A stretch of 64,000 nucleotides of DNA from a bacterium Scap17. GTDB taxonomy: Bacteria > Pseudomonadota > Gammaproteobacteria > Pseudomonadales > Halomonadaceae. How positions within the stretch are numbered: the first letter of the stretch is position 1; each line of letters begins with the position of its first letter. A model generated the notes under the pieces. It was not told the DNA's origin and made no database searches. It worked only from the letters and a program-made list of their open reading frames with translations. The position numbers were made by a program, and so were the translations under genes. Positions 50,580 to 59,101 of this stretch are shown one piece after another. The stretch covers positions 1,302,001 through 1,366,000 of the forward strand of contig VINJ01000001.1 in the NCBI GenBank assembly GCA_013376735.1, written 5' to 3'.

Positions 50580-51292
50580 GAGGCTCACCACGGCTGTGTC
50601 TCCGCCACGCCTTGGCGTGGTGGAGAACGGAAAAAGGAGTCTTGTCGAGCACCATTGCCAGGCGCGGCACGTGTCGTTGAGTGACAGCTGCCGGCGCGTG
50701 ACATGTGCCTGAGCATGTCTGGAATGGCAGCGACTTTAGCGATTCACCGGCTGTCATGCCACCCGCTGGCGTGTGATGATGGCCAGAGGGAAGAGAGCGA
50801 CCTATGTCTATTATGGCCGCTCTTTCGGCCCGTGATGGCTTGACAGATGACGCGGTACCTCAAGCGCCGCTGCGCGTTTTGCAGGTTGATGATTTTTTGA
50901 TCAATTTTCGTCATCCCACGGCTGGCGCGGCTTGCAGCGTGACCAAGACGGGTTATCCACAGCATCGTCCACGGATGGCGTGAATAACTGTCATCCGCTT
51001 GTCGTCAGGCTGACATCCAGCGCTGCAGCTAGCCCAGACGGCATCACTGGCCCGCCAAGACAGGCGTGCTAGAATCGCGACCATTGACAGAATTGCTGTC
51101 TTATTCCTTATGGTTATGTACTTAAGGGATGAAATGATTGGGAATGCGGGTCAGCCCCGTTATCCTATACAACCAAATCACATATAAAAGGCTGTGCTTA
51201 TACCTGTTCTGTCGCCTCGCTATCCATTACCCATGGGATATCGGCGCCAGTCCGGCGGTAAAGGCCCAGTCTTGCGATCCACGAGGAATCCC
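50580..51292. other. Intergenic region upstream of the ABC importer
   Basis: These 713 bases lie between divergent genes. GACATG/CATGTC at 50700–50719 forms an inverted repeat near the DUF3549 gene. A TGC-TAGAAT extended -10 lies at about 51068–51075. No gene is seen. Confidence 0.5.
51085..51120 (+). promoter_or_regulatory. Candidate importer promoter with CysB-like site
   Basis: TTGACA at 51085–51090 is a consensus -35, with TATGGT-like -10 choices 17–19 bases on. TTATTCCTTATGGTTAT (51101–51117) resembles the TTATTCC-type sites bound by CysB upstream of cysteine genes in enterics. This supports a sulfur-linked importer but rests on visual similarity only. Confidence 0.35.
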
Positions 51293-52087
51293 ATGCGCCA
51301 ATCACGTTCGCTCGCAGCTGTCTTCTCTTCTACCGCTCTCAAGGGCGCCGTGATGGCTGCCGCGCTGGGCGCGACCACTCTGGGCAGCCTGGCGGCACAG
51401 GCTGACACCCTCAAGGTCGGCATGTCGGGCGGCTATTTCCCGTTTACCTTCGTCAAGCAGGACAAGCTGCAGGGCTTTGAGGTGGATGTCCTCAACGCCG
51501 TCGGCGAGATCACCGGCGATGATGTCGAATTCGTGACCATGAGCTTCTCCGGCCTGATCGGCGCACTGGAAGCCGGCCGCATCGATACCGTGGCCAACCA
51601 GATCACCATCACCGACGCACGCAAGGCCAAGTTCGCCTTCACTCAGCCTTACGTCTACGACGGGGCTCAGGTGGTCAAGCGTCGCGGCAATGACGAGATC
51701 ACCGGTGTCGAGTCCCTCAAGGGTCACAGCGTGGCGGTCAATCTGGGCTCCAACTACGAAGCGCTGATGAAAGAGCTGCCCTACGCCGACCAGATCGACA
51801 TCAAGACCTATGAGTCCAACATCGAGCAGGACACCGCTCTGGGGCGTGTCGATGCCTTCGTGATGGACCGCGTCAGCGCAAGTCAGGTGATCCAGAAGAC
51901 CCCGCTGCCGCTGGAGCTGGCGGGCAAGCCGTTCTCGCGTCTCGAGAATGCACTGCCGTTCCGCAAGGACGCCGAAGGCGAGGCCAAGCGTGACCAGGTG
52001 GATGCCGCTCTGACCGAGCTCAAGGAAAATGGCCGTCTGGCCGAGATTTCCAACAAGTGGTTCGGCAACGACATCACCACGCCTTGA
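51293..52087 (+). CDS. Periplasmic amino acid (probably cystine) binding protein
   Basis: A 264-residue solute-binding protein with a signal peptide of about 38 residues ending AAQA. After it comes LKVGMSGGYFPFTFVKQDKL. DTVANQITITDARKAKFAFT and the C-terminal ISNKWFGNDIT resemble cystine-binding TcyJ/FliY. GAGGA precedes ATG 51293. A strong hairpin follows the stop, which often keeps binding-protein mRNA more abundant than that of permease genes. Substrate is inferred from similarity and a CysB-like upstream site. Confidence 0.85.
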   Translation: MRQSRSLAAVFSSTALKGAVMAAALGATTLGSLAAQADTLKVGMSGGYFPFTFVKQDKLQGFEVDVLNAVGEITGDDVEFVTMSFSGLIGALEAGRIDTVANQITITDARKAKFAFTQPYVYDGAQVVKRRGNDEITGVESLKGHSVAVNLGSNYEALMKELPYADQIDIKTYESNIEQDTALGRVDAFVMDRVSASQVIQKTPLPLELAGKPFSRLENALPFRKDAEGEAKRDQVDAALTELKENGRLAEISNKWFGNDITTP

Positions 52088-52135
52088 ACAATGCCCGCTG
52101 CGCCCTGATACAAGGCGCATGCAAGGAAGTCAGGT

Positions 52136-52172
52136 GACAACGGGGTGACGGCTTGACCGTCGCCCCGTTGTC
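52136..52172 (+). other. Intercistronic hairpin between binding protein and permease genes
   Basis: GACAACGGGGTGACGG pairs with CCGTCGCCCCGTTGTC (16 pairs, one G·T) around a 5-base loop. No T-run follows. It probably stabilises upstream mRNA or terminates part of the transcripts. Confidence 0.75.
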
Positions 52173-52233
52173 GTCATGTCGATGGGTGTCTTTCCAGACT
52201 CTCAGCCAAGCCCTCAGTCTGTCCGGATGACGA

Positions 52234-52908
52234 ATGGATATTCTCAATATCGATTACATGCTTGGCCTGTTGCCGGTCATGCTCAAATACCTGCCACTGA
52301 CACTCAAGATGGCCTGTATCGGCATGCTGGCCGCGCTGGTGCTGGCCTCGCTGTTGGCGGTGGTGCGGGTGCTCAAGGTGCCGGTGCTGAATGCGCTGAC
52401 CATCGTGTTCATCTCCTTCTTCCGTGGCACACCGCTGCTGGTGCAGTTGTTCCTGTTCTATTACGGCCTGCCGCAGGTGATGGCGTTCCTGACCCAGATC
52501 GATGGCGTCACCGCGACGATTCTCGGCCTGACGCTGCATTTCGCGGCTTACATGGCCGAGTCCATCCGCGCCGCCATCGTCGGAGTCGATCGCAGCCAGA
52601 CCGAAGCGGCGCTGTCGATCGGCATGACCAATGTCCAGCTGATGCGGCGCATCGTGCTGCCTCAGGCGGCCCGGGTGGCGGCTCCCACGCTGATGAACTA
52701 CTTCGTGGACATGATCAAGTCCACGTCGCTGGCCTTCACGCTGGGGGTGACCGAGTTGATGGGCGCGACTCAGAAGGAAGCCGCCAGCAGCTTCCTGTAT
52801 TTTGAATCCTTCATCATGGTGGCCATCGTCTACTGGGTGATGGTGGAAGGGCTGTCCTTCGTGCAGCGCTGGATGGAGAAACGTCTCAACAAGGCCTATC
52901 AGCGATGA
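52234..52908 (+). CDS. Amino acid ABC transporter permease
   Basis: A 224-residue HisMQ-type inner-membrane permease with about five membrane segments. The EAA loop is [20 protein letters not shown], the contact for the ATPase. [20 protein letters not shown] is typical of polar amino acid permeases such as TcyL. Its TGA overlaps the ATPase start as ATGA. Only one permease gene is present, so it presumably forms a homodimer. Confidence 0.93.
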   Translation: MDILNIDYMLGLLPVMLKYLPLTLKMACIGMLAALVLASLLAVVRVLKVPVLNALTIVFISFFRGTPLLVQLFLFYYGLPQVMAFLTQIDGVTATILGLTLHFAAYMAESIRAAIVGVDRSQTEAALSIGMTNVQLMRRIVLPQAARVAAPTLMNYFVDMIKSTSLAFTLGVTELMGATQKEAASSFLYFESFIMVAIVYWVMVEGLSFVQRWMEKRLNKAYQR

Positions 52909-53669
52909 TTGCAGTCAGAAACCTGATCAAGAAATTCGGCGGGCAGGCGGTGCTCGATGGCATCACTCTGGAAGTGAAGCAGGGTGAGATCATCGTCGTC
53001 ATCGGCCCTTCAGGCACCGGCAAGTCGACACTGCTGCGTTGCATCAACTTCCTCGAGCAGCCCGATGCCGGCGAGATCCAGATCGGTGAGCGCAAGGTCG
53101 AGGCCACGCATGCCAGCCGTCAGGACATACTGGGCCTGCGTCGCAGCAGTGCCTTCGTGTTCCAGAACTATGCGCTGTTCGCCAACAAGACGGCGCTGGA
53201 GAACATTGCCGAGGGCCTGATCGTCGTCAACGGCTGGCCCAAGGCCAAGGCGCATCAGCGAGCGCGCGAGATTCTCGAGCGTATCGGAATGAGCGAGAAG
53301 GCGGACGCCTTCCCGGCGGCTCTGTCCGGCGGTCAGCAACAGCGTATCGGCATCGGGCGCGCCATGGCCGCCCAGGCCGAGGTGATCCTGTTCGATGAGC
53401 CGACCTCGGCGCTGGACCCGGAATGGGTCGATGAGGTGCTGGAGCTGATGAAGCAGCTGGCGGTCGAGCGCCAGACCATGATCGTGGTCACCCACGAGAT
53501 GCAGTTCGCGCGGGAAGTCGCCGACCGCGTCATCTTCATGGAAGGTGGGCGTATCGTCGAGCAGGGGCCGCCGAGCCAGCTGTTCAGTGCGCCGAAGGAT
53601 GACCGCACGCGCGCCTTCCTGCGCAAGGTGCTGGATGAGGTGCCGCCACAGTGCGCCGAGGGCATCTGA
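52905..53669 (+). CDS. Amino acid ABC transporter ATPase
   Basis: A 254-residue ABC ATPase. Walker A is [13 protein letters not shown], the signature is [16 protein letters not shown], Walker [15 protein letters not shown] and the switch [10 protein letters not shown]. It closely resembles GlnQ/TcyN-type proteins and powers the permease encoded just upstream. A terminator follows at 53739–53776. Confidence 0.95.
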   Translation: MIAVRNLIKKFGGQAVLDGITLEVKQGEIIVVIGPSGTGKSTLLRCINFLEQPDAGEIQIGERKVEATHASRQDILGLRRSSAFVFQNYALFANKTALENIAEGLIVVNGWPKAKAHQRAREILERIGMSEKADAFPAALSGGQQQRIGIGRAMAAQAEVILFDEPTSALDPEWVDEVLELMKQLAVERQTMIVVTHEMQFAREVADRVIFMEGGRIVEQGPPSQLFSAPKDDRTRAFLRKVLDEVPPQCAEGI

Positions 53670-53738
53670 TATTGCTCGGTTGAGGTCATGACCCTCAGGT
53701 CACGTGAGATAACGCCTCGGGCAGCACCTGCGACAGAC

Positions 53739-53776
53739 ACAACGGCCACCGTGATATCCATCGCGGTGGCCGTTGT
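53739..53776 (+). terminator. Terminator of the ABC importer operon
   Basis: ACAACGGCCACCG (53739–53751) pairs with CGGTGGCCGTTGT (53764–53776). A T-rich tail (CGTTTCTC) follows. Confidence 0.8.
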
Positions 53777-53875
53777 CGTTTCTCTGGCGGTGATCATTGA
53801 TCCGCTTCTGATGTTGCCGGGCGCGTTCAGGGCGACCTTTCATAGGGTCTAGGATCATAGGGGCGCAAGTGGTGG

Positions 53876-54142
53876 CTAGCCGTGGCGGGGCATCGAACGC
53901 ACCTTGTCGAAGGCTTCCTGAAGCGCCATCGAGACGCGCTCTTCCAGCAGCTCCTGCTCGGCGGGCGCCATGTAGAACGCCATGTCGACGTCATGGCGGA
54001 TATAGCGGGGCGCCAGCTGATTGAGCGCGATGCAGGCCACGTCTTCGCGGCTGTCGACATCCATGGTGTGGCTATCGGGGTGCAAGCGCAGCTGGTCGAG
54101 CACCAGCTGCTCCATGTAGTTGTGTACGCCTGCGCTTTCCAT
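53876..54142 (-). CDS. ComFB family protein
   Basis: An 88-residue protein of the late-competence ComFB family. VHNYMEQLVLDQLRLH and EDVACIALNQLAPRYIRHDV are the family core. AGGAGG eight bases before ATG 54142 is a strong ribosome site; the longer frame is rejected. ComFB proteins occur in Bacillus competence operons, and a cyanobacterial ComFB (CdgR) has been reported as a cyclic-di-GMP receptor. Whether this one binds a nucleotide cannot be told from sequence. It stands alone between convergent units. Confidence 0.85.
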   Translation of the reverse strand: MESAGVHNYMEQLVLDQLRLHPDSHTMDVDSREDVACIALNQLAPRYIRHDVDMAFYMAPAEQELLEERVSMALQEAFDKVRSMPRHG

Positions 54143-54342
54143 GTGTATTGCCTCCTGGTGATGGGGGCTATCTCCCATGCAGGGCCGTGCCCCCTGACAT
54201 GTCGATCCCTTCAGTATGCTCATCAGTCTATTCATCCGAGCTGACTCTCTGTGACGCTCTCCCTCCCGCACGCCAGCACGGTTGCTGGCGGCGGTACAGC
54301 AGGCGGCGGAGTCTTTGGATGTCGCCTGCCGCTCAAGGCCTG

Positions 54343-56331
54343 TCAGCCGGTCAGCAGGCGGGTTTCCGCCTCTTCAATATGATCAGCCAATCCCGATAAT
54401 ACCAGTGTATCGCCACACGCCAGCATCAGGTCGCCGGTGGGTTCTTCCAGGTTCTCGCCACTGGCGCGCACCACGCGTGAGACGAGAATGCCACACACTT
54501 CCGGCAAGGCGATGTCGTCCAGCCGTCGGCCACAGGCCCAGGCATCGGCGGTCAGCGTCAGCGGATGACGCCGCAGCAGCGGGTTGCCGCGTTTGTCGGT
54601 CAGCTGGGACTGCTGTCCATGGAAATAGCCATGCAGCATGCTGTAGCGCGCCTCACGTGCATTCTGGATCGAGCGCGCCACGCGTCGGAAGGGCACCTCG
54701 AGATTGACCAGCACATGCGAGACCAGCATCAGCGAGCCCTCGAGCACCTCGGGAATCACCTCGGTGGCCCCGGCAGCCTTGTAGGTCTCGAGGTCCGCGT
54801 CATCCTGGGTGCGCACCAGCACCTTGAGGTTCTCGAGTTCCAGCGGCTGGATGGAACGCAGTATGGCCAGCGCATGCGAGAGCTGATTGACGGTGATCAC
54901 CACCTGACGGGCGCGCTCGATACCGAGTGCGCGCAGGATTTCCAGACGCTGCGCATCGCCGAACACCACCGGCTCACCGGCGCTGGCGGCCTCGTGGACG
55001 CGGATGGGGTCGGCATCGATGGCGATCCACTCAAGCTTCTCCTGCGTGAGAAATCTCCCCACCGTCTGGCCGACACGCCCGAAGCCGCACACGATGACAT
55101 GGCCGCTGAGCGGGGCGGTGGCGGCGCTCAGCTCCGCGGTGGTGTGCGGGTTCTCCTGGGTGGGCGTGGTGGAGCGGCACAGGCGACGCGTCAGTTGCTG
55201 GTTGTGGCGAATCAGGCTCGGCGTGACCACCAGCGAGCCGATGATGATCGCCACCACCAGGCCCACGGTCTCGTTGTCCATCAGGCGTTGCTGACTGGCC
55301 AGTGCCAGCAGCGCGAAGCCGAATTCGCCGCCCTGGGACAGCACCAGACCAGTGCGCAGCGCGCTGTCCAGCGGGCGGCCGGAGAGGCGCGCCAGTCCGG
55401 TGATCAGCAGTGCCTTGGTCGCCAGCAGGCAGGCCACGCCGATGACGACCCAATACCACTGGGCCAGCAACACCTGCGGGTCCAGCAACATGCCCACCGA
55501 GACGAAGAACAGCCCCAGCAGGATGTCGCGGAAGGGCCGGATGTCGGCCTCGATCTGATGGCGGAAGTGGCTCTCGCCCAGCATCATCCCGGCCAGGAAG
55601 GCGCCCAGCGCCATCGACAGGTGCAGGCTGTGGGTCAGCCAGGCGGAAAACAGCGCCACCAGCAGCACGGTGAGCACGAACAGCTCTTCCGAGCGCGCGC
55701 GCGAGATTTCCTGGAACACCAACGGCAGCACCCACTTGCCGATCATCAGCATCACCGCCACCAGCCCCAGCCCCTTGATGAGCATCAGGCCCAGGTCACT
55801 GAGCAGCCGGCTGCCATCACCGGCCATGGCCGGAATCAGGATCAGGAACAGCAGGGCGGCGAGATCCTGGAACAGCAGCACGCCCACGGCGGCGTGGCCG
55901 TGGGGGCTGTCCAGCTCATTCCAGCGCGCCAGTTCCCGCGTGACGATGGCGGTGGAGGAAAGCCCCAGCGCGCCGGCCGCGACCAGCGCCGCCGCTGGTG
56001 ACAGGCCAAGCGCCGAGCCCAGCGCCCAGAACAGGCCACTGCATACCGCCACCTGACAGGCACCCAGCCCGAACACCGTGGTCTTGAGCGCGCGCATGCG
56101 CGGCACCGAGAATTCGAGGCCGAGCGAGAAGAGCAGAAATACCAGCCCGAATTCCGACAGGAAGGCGAGTTCTTCCGGGCGACCGATCCAGCCCGCCAGA
56201 TGAGGGCCGACCAGAAAGCCGACCGCCAGATAGGCCAGTACCGGCGGCAGATGCAGGCGGCGGAACAGCGCCGCGGCCACTACCGAGGCTCCCAGCAGTA
56301 TCATCACATCATTGAACAGCGTGTCTGCCAT
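54343..56331 (-). CDS. CPA2-family cation:proton antiporter with TrkA domains
   Basis: A 662-residue membrane protein. About 12 hydrophobic segments (residues 5–390) form a Na+/H+ exchanger fold. After a short linker comes a TrkA-N nucleotide-binding domain with HVIVCGFGRVGQTVGRFLTQ, and a TrkA-C domain at the end. The architecture matches KefB/KefC/YbaL-type potassium efflux systems, which are often NAD(H)- or glutathione-gated. AGGAGG precedes the ATG at 56331. In a halophile a role in K+ or pH balance is likely, but the ion is not certain. Confidence 0.9.
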   Translation of the reverse strand: MADTLFNDVMILLGASVVAAALFRRLHLPPVLAYLAVGFLVGPHLAGWIGRPEELAFLSEFGLVFLLFSLGLEFSVPRMRALKTTVFGLGACQVAVCSGLFWALGSALGLSPAAALVAAGALGLSSTAIVTRELARWNELDSPHGHAAVGVLLFQDLAALLFLILIPAMAGDGSRLLSDLGLMLIKGLGLVAVMLMIGKWVLPLVFQEISRARSEELFVLTVLLVALFSAWLTHSLHLSMALGAFLAGMMLGESHFRHQIEADIRPFRDILLGLFFVSVGMLLDPQVLLAQWYWVVIGVACLLATKALLITGLARLSGRPLDSALRTGLVLSQGGEFGFALLALASQQRLMDNETVGLVVAIIIGSLVVTPSLIRHNQQLTRRLCRSTTPTQENPHTTAELSAATAPLSGHVIVCGFGRVGQTVGRFLTQEKLEWIAIDADPIRVHEAASAGEPVVFGDAQRLEILRALGIERARQVVITVNQLSHALAILRSIQPLELENLKVLVRTQDDADLETYKAAGATEVIPEVLEGSLMLVSHVLVNLEVPFRRVARSIQNAREARYSMLHGYFHGQQSQLTDKRGNPLLRRHPLTLTADAWACGRRLDDIALPEVCGILVSRVVRASGENLEEPTGDLMLACGDTLVLSGLADHIEEAETRLLTG

Positions 56332-56406
56332 GCGGCCTCCTGGCCTTCGGTGAGCATCATCGGGATAATAGCGTGAATGAACCCTGCATGATTTGACGGA
56401 GGTCGC

Positions 56407-56772
56407 ATGAATCCGACTGAACAACCCCGGGACGGCGAGATCGCCGGCAATCCCTACGACGAACTGCGCGCGCTGCTGGCACGTCTGGAAGCGACCATGA
56501 AGGCTGCCGACCTGTGGCGCATGGACACGCCATCCCCGCAGGCCTTCATGAGTGCGGAGCCATTCTGTGTCGATCGCATGGACATGGGCCAGTGGCTGCG
56601 CTTCGTGTTCATCGCCCGCCTGGATGCGCTGTGCGACGCCCGTGCGCCGTTCCCCGTCAAGTGTGAAGTGGCACCTGCCATCGAGGCCTGGCTGAAGGAT
56701 GCCCGCCCCGAGCGCCGCGTGGCGATGACGGAAGTGGTTCGCGAGATCGACACGCTGGTCACGACTCACTGA
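56407..56772 (+). CDS. YqcC family protein (DUF446)
   Basis: A 121-residue protein. LARLEATMKAADLW, the segment SAEPFCVDRMDMGQWLRFVF and a final helical part match E. coli YqcC, which is of unknown function and lies by the tRNA pseudouridine synthase gene truC in enterics. truC is not next to it here. It is transcribed divergently from the antiporter gene and leads the cyclotransferase-like gene. Confidence 0.85.
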   Translation: MNPTEQPRDGEIAGNPYDELRALLARLEATMKAADLWRMDTPSPQAFMSAEPFCVDRMDMGQWLRFVFIARLDALCDARAPFPVKCEVAPAIEAWLKDARPERRVAMTEVVREIDTLVTTH

Positions 56773-56887
56773 TTGTCTGGTAGGGAGGCTCATCTCGCAC
56801 TGAGCCTCCTCTGCCCGACACTTTCCACTGAGCCTTTCGCGCGTGATGCTCTCGCATTGCGCCTCGAGACAACTGTCAGGAGCTTGC

Positions 56888-57388
56888 ATGGCCTATTACT
56901 TCGCCTACGGCAGCAACATGAATCCGGCGCGTGTCGTGGCACGCATCGGCGAGACGCGACGGGCCGTGCATGGTTGGCTGGAAGCGCATCGCCTGAGTTT
57001 CGACAAGGCCTCCCGGGTCGAGGGTATCGCGCATGCCAACGTGCAGCCTGCGTCGGGCGAGCGCGTCGAAGGCGTGCTGTACGAGCTGCTCGAGGCCGAG
57101 CAGATCACGCTGATGGACCCCTTCGAAGGCCGCCCGCATGAATATGAGCGTTTCCTTCATCCCATCGTCACCCGCGAAGGCGTGATCGACGCCTGGGTGT
57201 ATGTGGCGCTGCCCGAGCGCACCGCCGAGGGCCTCAAGCCGGCACGCGAATACCTGGAGCACCTGCTGGGCGGGCGTGACTTCCTGACGCCGGACTACTT
57301 CACGACGCTGAGCGGCGTCGAGGCCGTGCAGGGGCTGGATGACGCCACCCTGGCTCAGCTGGGCCTGTCGCGCACCACGCCGCGCTGA
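56888..57388 (+). CDS. Gamma-glutamylcyclotransferase-like protein
   Basis: A 166-residue GGCT-fold protein. FAYGSNMNPARVVAR near the N-terminus is the substrate-binding YGSN loop. A conserved glutamate in DPFEGRPHEYER fits the expected catalytic acid. Such enzymes cyclise gamma-glutamyl groups to 5-oxoproline; the bacterial substrates are mostly unknown. AGGAG precedes ATG 56888. It lies 115 bases after the YqcC-like gene and before a shared terminator. Confidence 0.85.
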   Translation: MAYYFAYGSNMNPARVVARIGETRRAVHGWLEAHRLSFDKASRVEGIAHANVQPASGERVEGVLYELLEAEQITLMDPFEGRPHEYERFLHPIVTREGVIDAWVYVALPERTAEGLKPAREYLEHLLGGRDFLTPDYFTTLSGVEAVQGLDDATLAQLGLSRTTPR

Positions 57389-57417
57389 CGGTCGCCTGCC
57401 ACCTGCCGTGTGGCAAC

Positions 57418-57452
57418 AAAAAGCCCGCCTCTCTTTGGAGAGGCGGGCTTTC
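57418..57452. terminator. Bidirectional terminator
   Basis: AAGCCCGCCTCTC (57421–57433) and GAGAGGCGGGCTT (57438–57450) form a 13-bp stem with a 4-base loop, flanked by A- and T-runs. It serves the cyclotransferase-like gene and brnQ. Confidence 0.95.
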
Positions 57453-57491
57453 GCGTTTCTGGCAACGCTAGGTGACGGATTGGCGTGAGCC

Positions 57492-58832
57492 TCAGTCCTC
57501 GGCGGCCAGTACCGGGTCCAGGTTCGTTTGATCACGACGGCTGGCCAGCATGCCGATGATCAGCCCCGCCAGCGCCGGCGCCAGCCAGCCCAGATTCATC
57601 GAGGCCAGCGGGAGCAGCGGCTCGATGCGGTGCGAGATGGCCATCAGCGAGTCGATGCCACTGGCTTCGAAGCCATCCAGCAGGCTGACCAGCAGCGTCA
57701 GGCCCAGAGTCCAGGCGAACACGCGCGGCGCATCGTGCAGGCGCGGACGCAGGTAGGACAGCAGCGTCAGCACCAGCACCAGCGGATAGAGCGTCACCAG
57801 TACCGGAATCGAGACGTTGATCAGGGTCGAGAGGCCAAGATTGGCGATCAACGCCGAGGCCACGGCCATCACGATCACCAGCAGGCGGTAGGGCACGCTC
57901 GGCAGCAGGCGGTGGAAGAACTCGCCGCAGGAGGTCAACAGGCCCACCGCGGTGGTCAGACACGCCAGGGTGATGACCAGCGCCAGGATCAGCTTGCCGG
58001 CATCGCCGAACAGTGCCTCGACGTAGACCGGGATCAGCTCGCCCTTGGCGGCTTCGCTGACCAGTGCATGGCTGGTGGCGCCCATGTAGGTCAGCGGCAG
58101 ATAGACGGCGGCCAGACAGATGGCGGCGATGGCGCCGGCCCACAGGGTGTAGCGGGTCACGTCAGCGGTCGCGGTGATGCCGCGTGCCTTGATCGCCGAG
58201 ACGATCAGGATGCCGAACACCATCGAGGCCAGCGCATCCATGGTCAGGTAGCCCTGCTGGAAGCCGGTCATGAACGGCGCCTCGGCCCACTCGGGGCTCA
58301 CCGGCCCCAGCGGCCCCTGCGGGTCGATGATGGTGAACAGCGCGATCAGCGCCAGCAGCGCGATCAACAGCGGCGTCAGCCACTTGCCGACCACATCCAT
58401 CAACTTGCCCGGGCTCAGCGCGATCAGCGTGGCGATGCCGAAGAACAGCACCGAATGCAGGGCCAGACCGCTCTGTGCCGACATGTCGATGAAGGGACGC
58501 ATGCCCATCTCGAAGGCCACGGTGCCGGTGCGCGGAATCGCGAACATCGGCCCGATGGACAGGTAGATGGCGACGCCGAAGGCCGCGGCCGCCCACTTGG
58601 GCAACGGCGAGGTGATCTTGTCGAGGCCGCCGCCGATCACGGCCACCGCGACGATACCGGCCAGCGGCATGCCGACACCGGTGGCCAGAAAGCCCAGTGC
58701 CGCCGGCCAGAATTCGGCACCCGCGCCCTGGCCCACCTGAGGCGGGAAGATGATATTGCCTGCGCCCAGAAAGAGGGCAAAGGTCATGAAGCCCAGCGCC
58801 ACGATATCGAGGCTGGAAAGTCGTGTTTTCAC
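57492..58832 (-). CDS. brnQ: Branched-chain amino acid carrier BrnQ
   Basis: A 446-residue membrane protein with about 12 hydrophobic segments. The N-terminus DIVALGFMTFALFLGAGNII and IPRTGTVAFEMGMRPFI are typical of the LIVCS/BrnQ family, which imports leucine, isoleucine and valine with sodium or protons. The ATG at 58832 aligns to family starts. A good promoter lies about 215 bases upstream, with an inverted repeat just downstream of it. Confidence 0.93.
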   Translation of the reverse strand: MKTRLSSLDIVALGFMTFALFLGAGNIIFPPQVGQGAGAEFWPAALGFLATGVGMPLAGIVAVAVIGGGLDKITSPLPKWAAAAFGVAIYLSIGPMFAIPRTGTVAFEMGMRPFIDMSAQSGLALHSVLFFGIATLIALSPGKLMDVVGKWLTPLLIALLALIALFTIIDPQGPLGPVSPEWAEAPFMTGFQQGYLTMDALASMVFGILIVSAIKARGITATADVTRYTLWAGAIAAICLAAVYLPLTYMGATSHALVSEAAKGELIPVYVEALFGDAGKLILALVITLACLTTAVGLLTSCGEFFHRLLPSVPYRLLVIVMAVASALIANLGLSTLINVSIPVLVTLYPLVLVLTLLSYLRPRLHDAPRVFAWTLGLTLLVSLLDGFEASGIDSLMAISHRIEPLLPLASMNLGWLAPALAGLIIGMLASRRDQTNLDPVLAAED

Positions 58833-59002
58833 TATGACGTCCTACGGATTCAGCAGATGCGTTGCAGCAGGCGTCATCAGGTGACCGATGAGGTGGTCGG
58901 TCAGGCAAGAAGACGTGCCGAGAAGCCGTTGGCTAGCGACAGGGGTGGGTCACCAGCAGACCCGGGAGCAGCGGGGTAGTGTTGCGCGCGGGCCGAATGG
59001 CG

Positions 59003-59075
59003 AGATCAGGTTGACGGATTGTCGCCACCCTGATCTGACGCGGCGCATTATCGTTGATTTCACGTAGCAAGACAA
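59003..59075 (-). promoter_or_regulatory. brnQ promoter and downstream inverted repeat
   Basis: On the minus strand TTGTCT (59075–59070) and GATAAT (59052–59047) are spaced by 17 bases. Downstream of the start point AGATCAGG and CCTGATCT (59003–59036) form an 8-bp inverted repeat that could be an operator or a leader hairpin. The protein binding it is unknown. Confidence 0.5.
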
Positions 59076-59101
59076 AGCCACCAGCAAGCTATGCGGCAGT
59101 C

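Noticed and set aside
54565-56001. 478-codon plus-strand frame opposite the CPA2 antiporter gene
   Set aside because: Antisense shadow; composition is His/Gln/Arg-rich with no structure.
57528-58979. 483-codon plus-strand frame opposite brnQ
   Set aside because: Antisense of a membrane protein gene; the product is almost only Gln, His, Arg and Asp.
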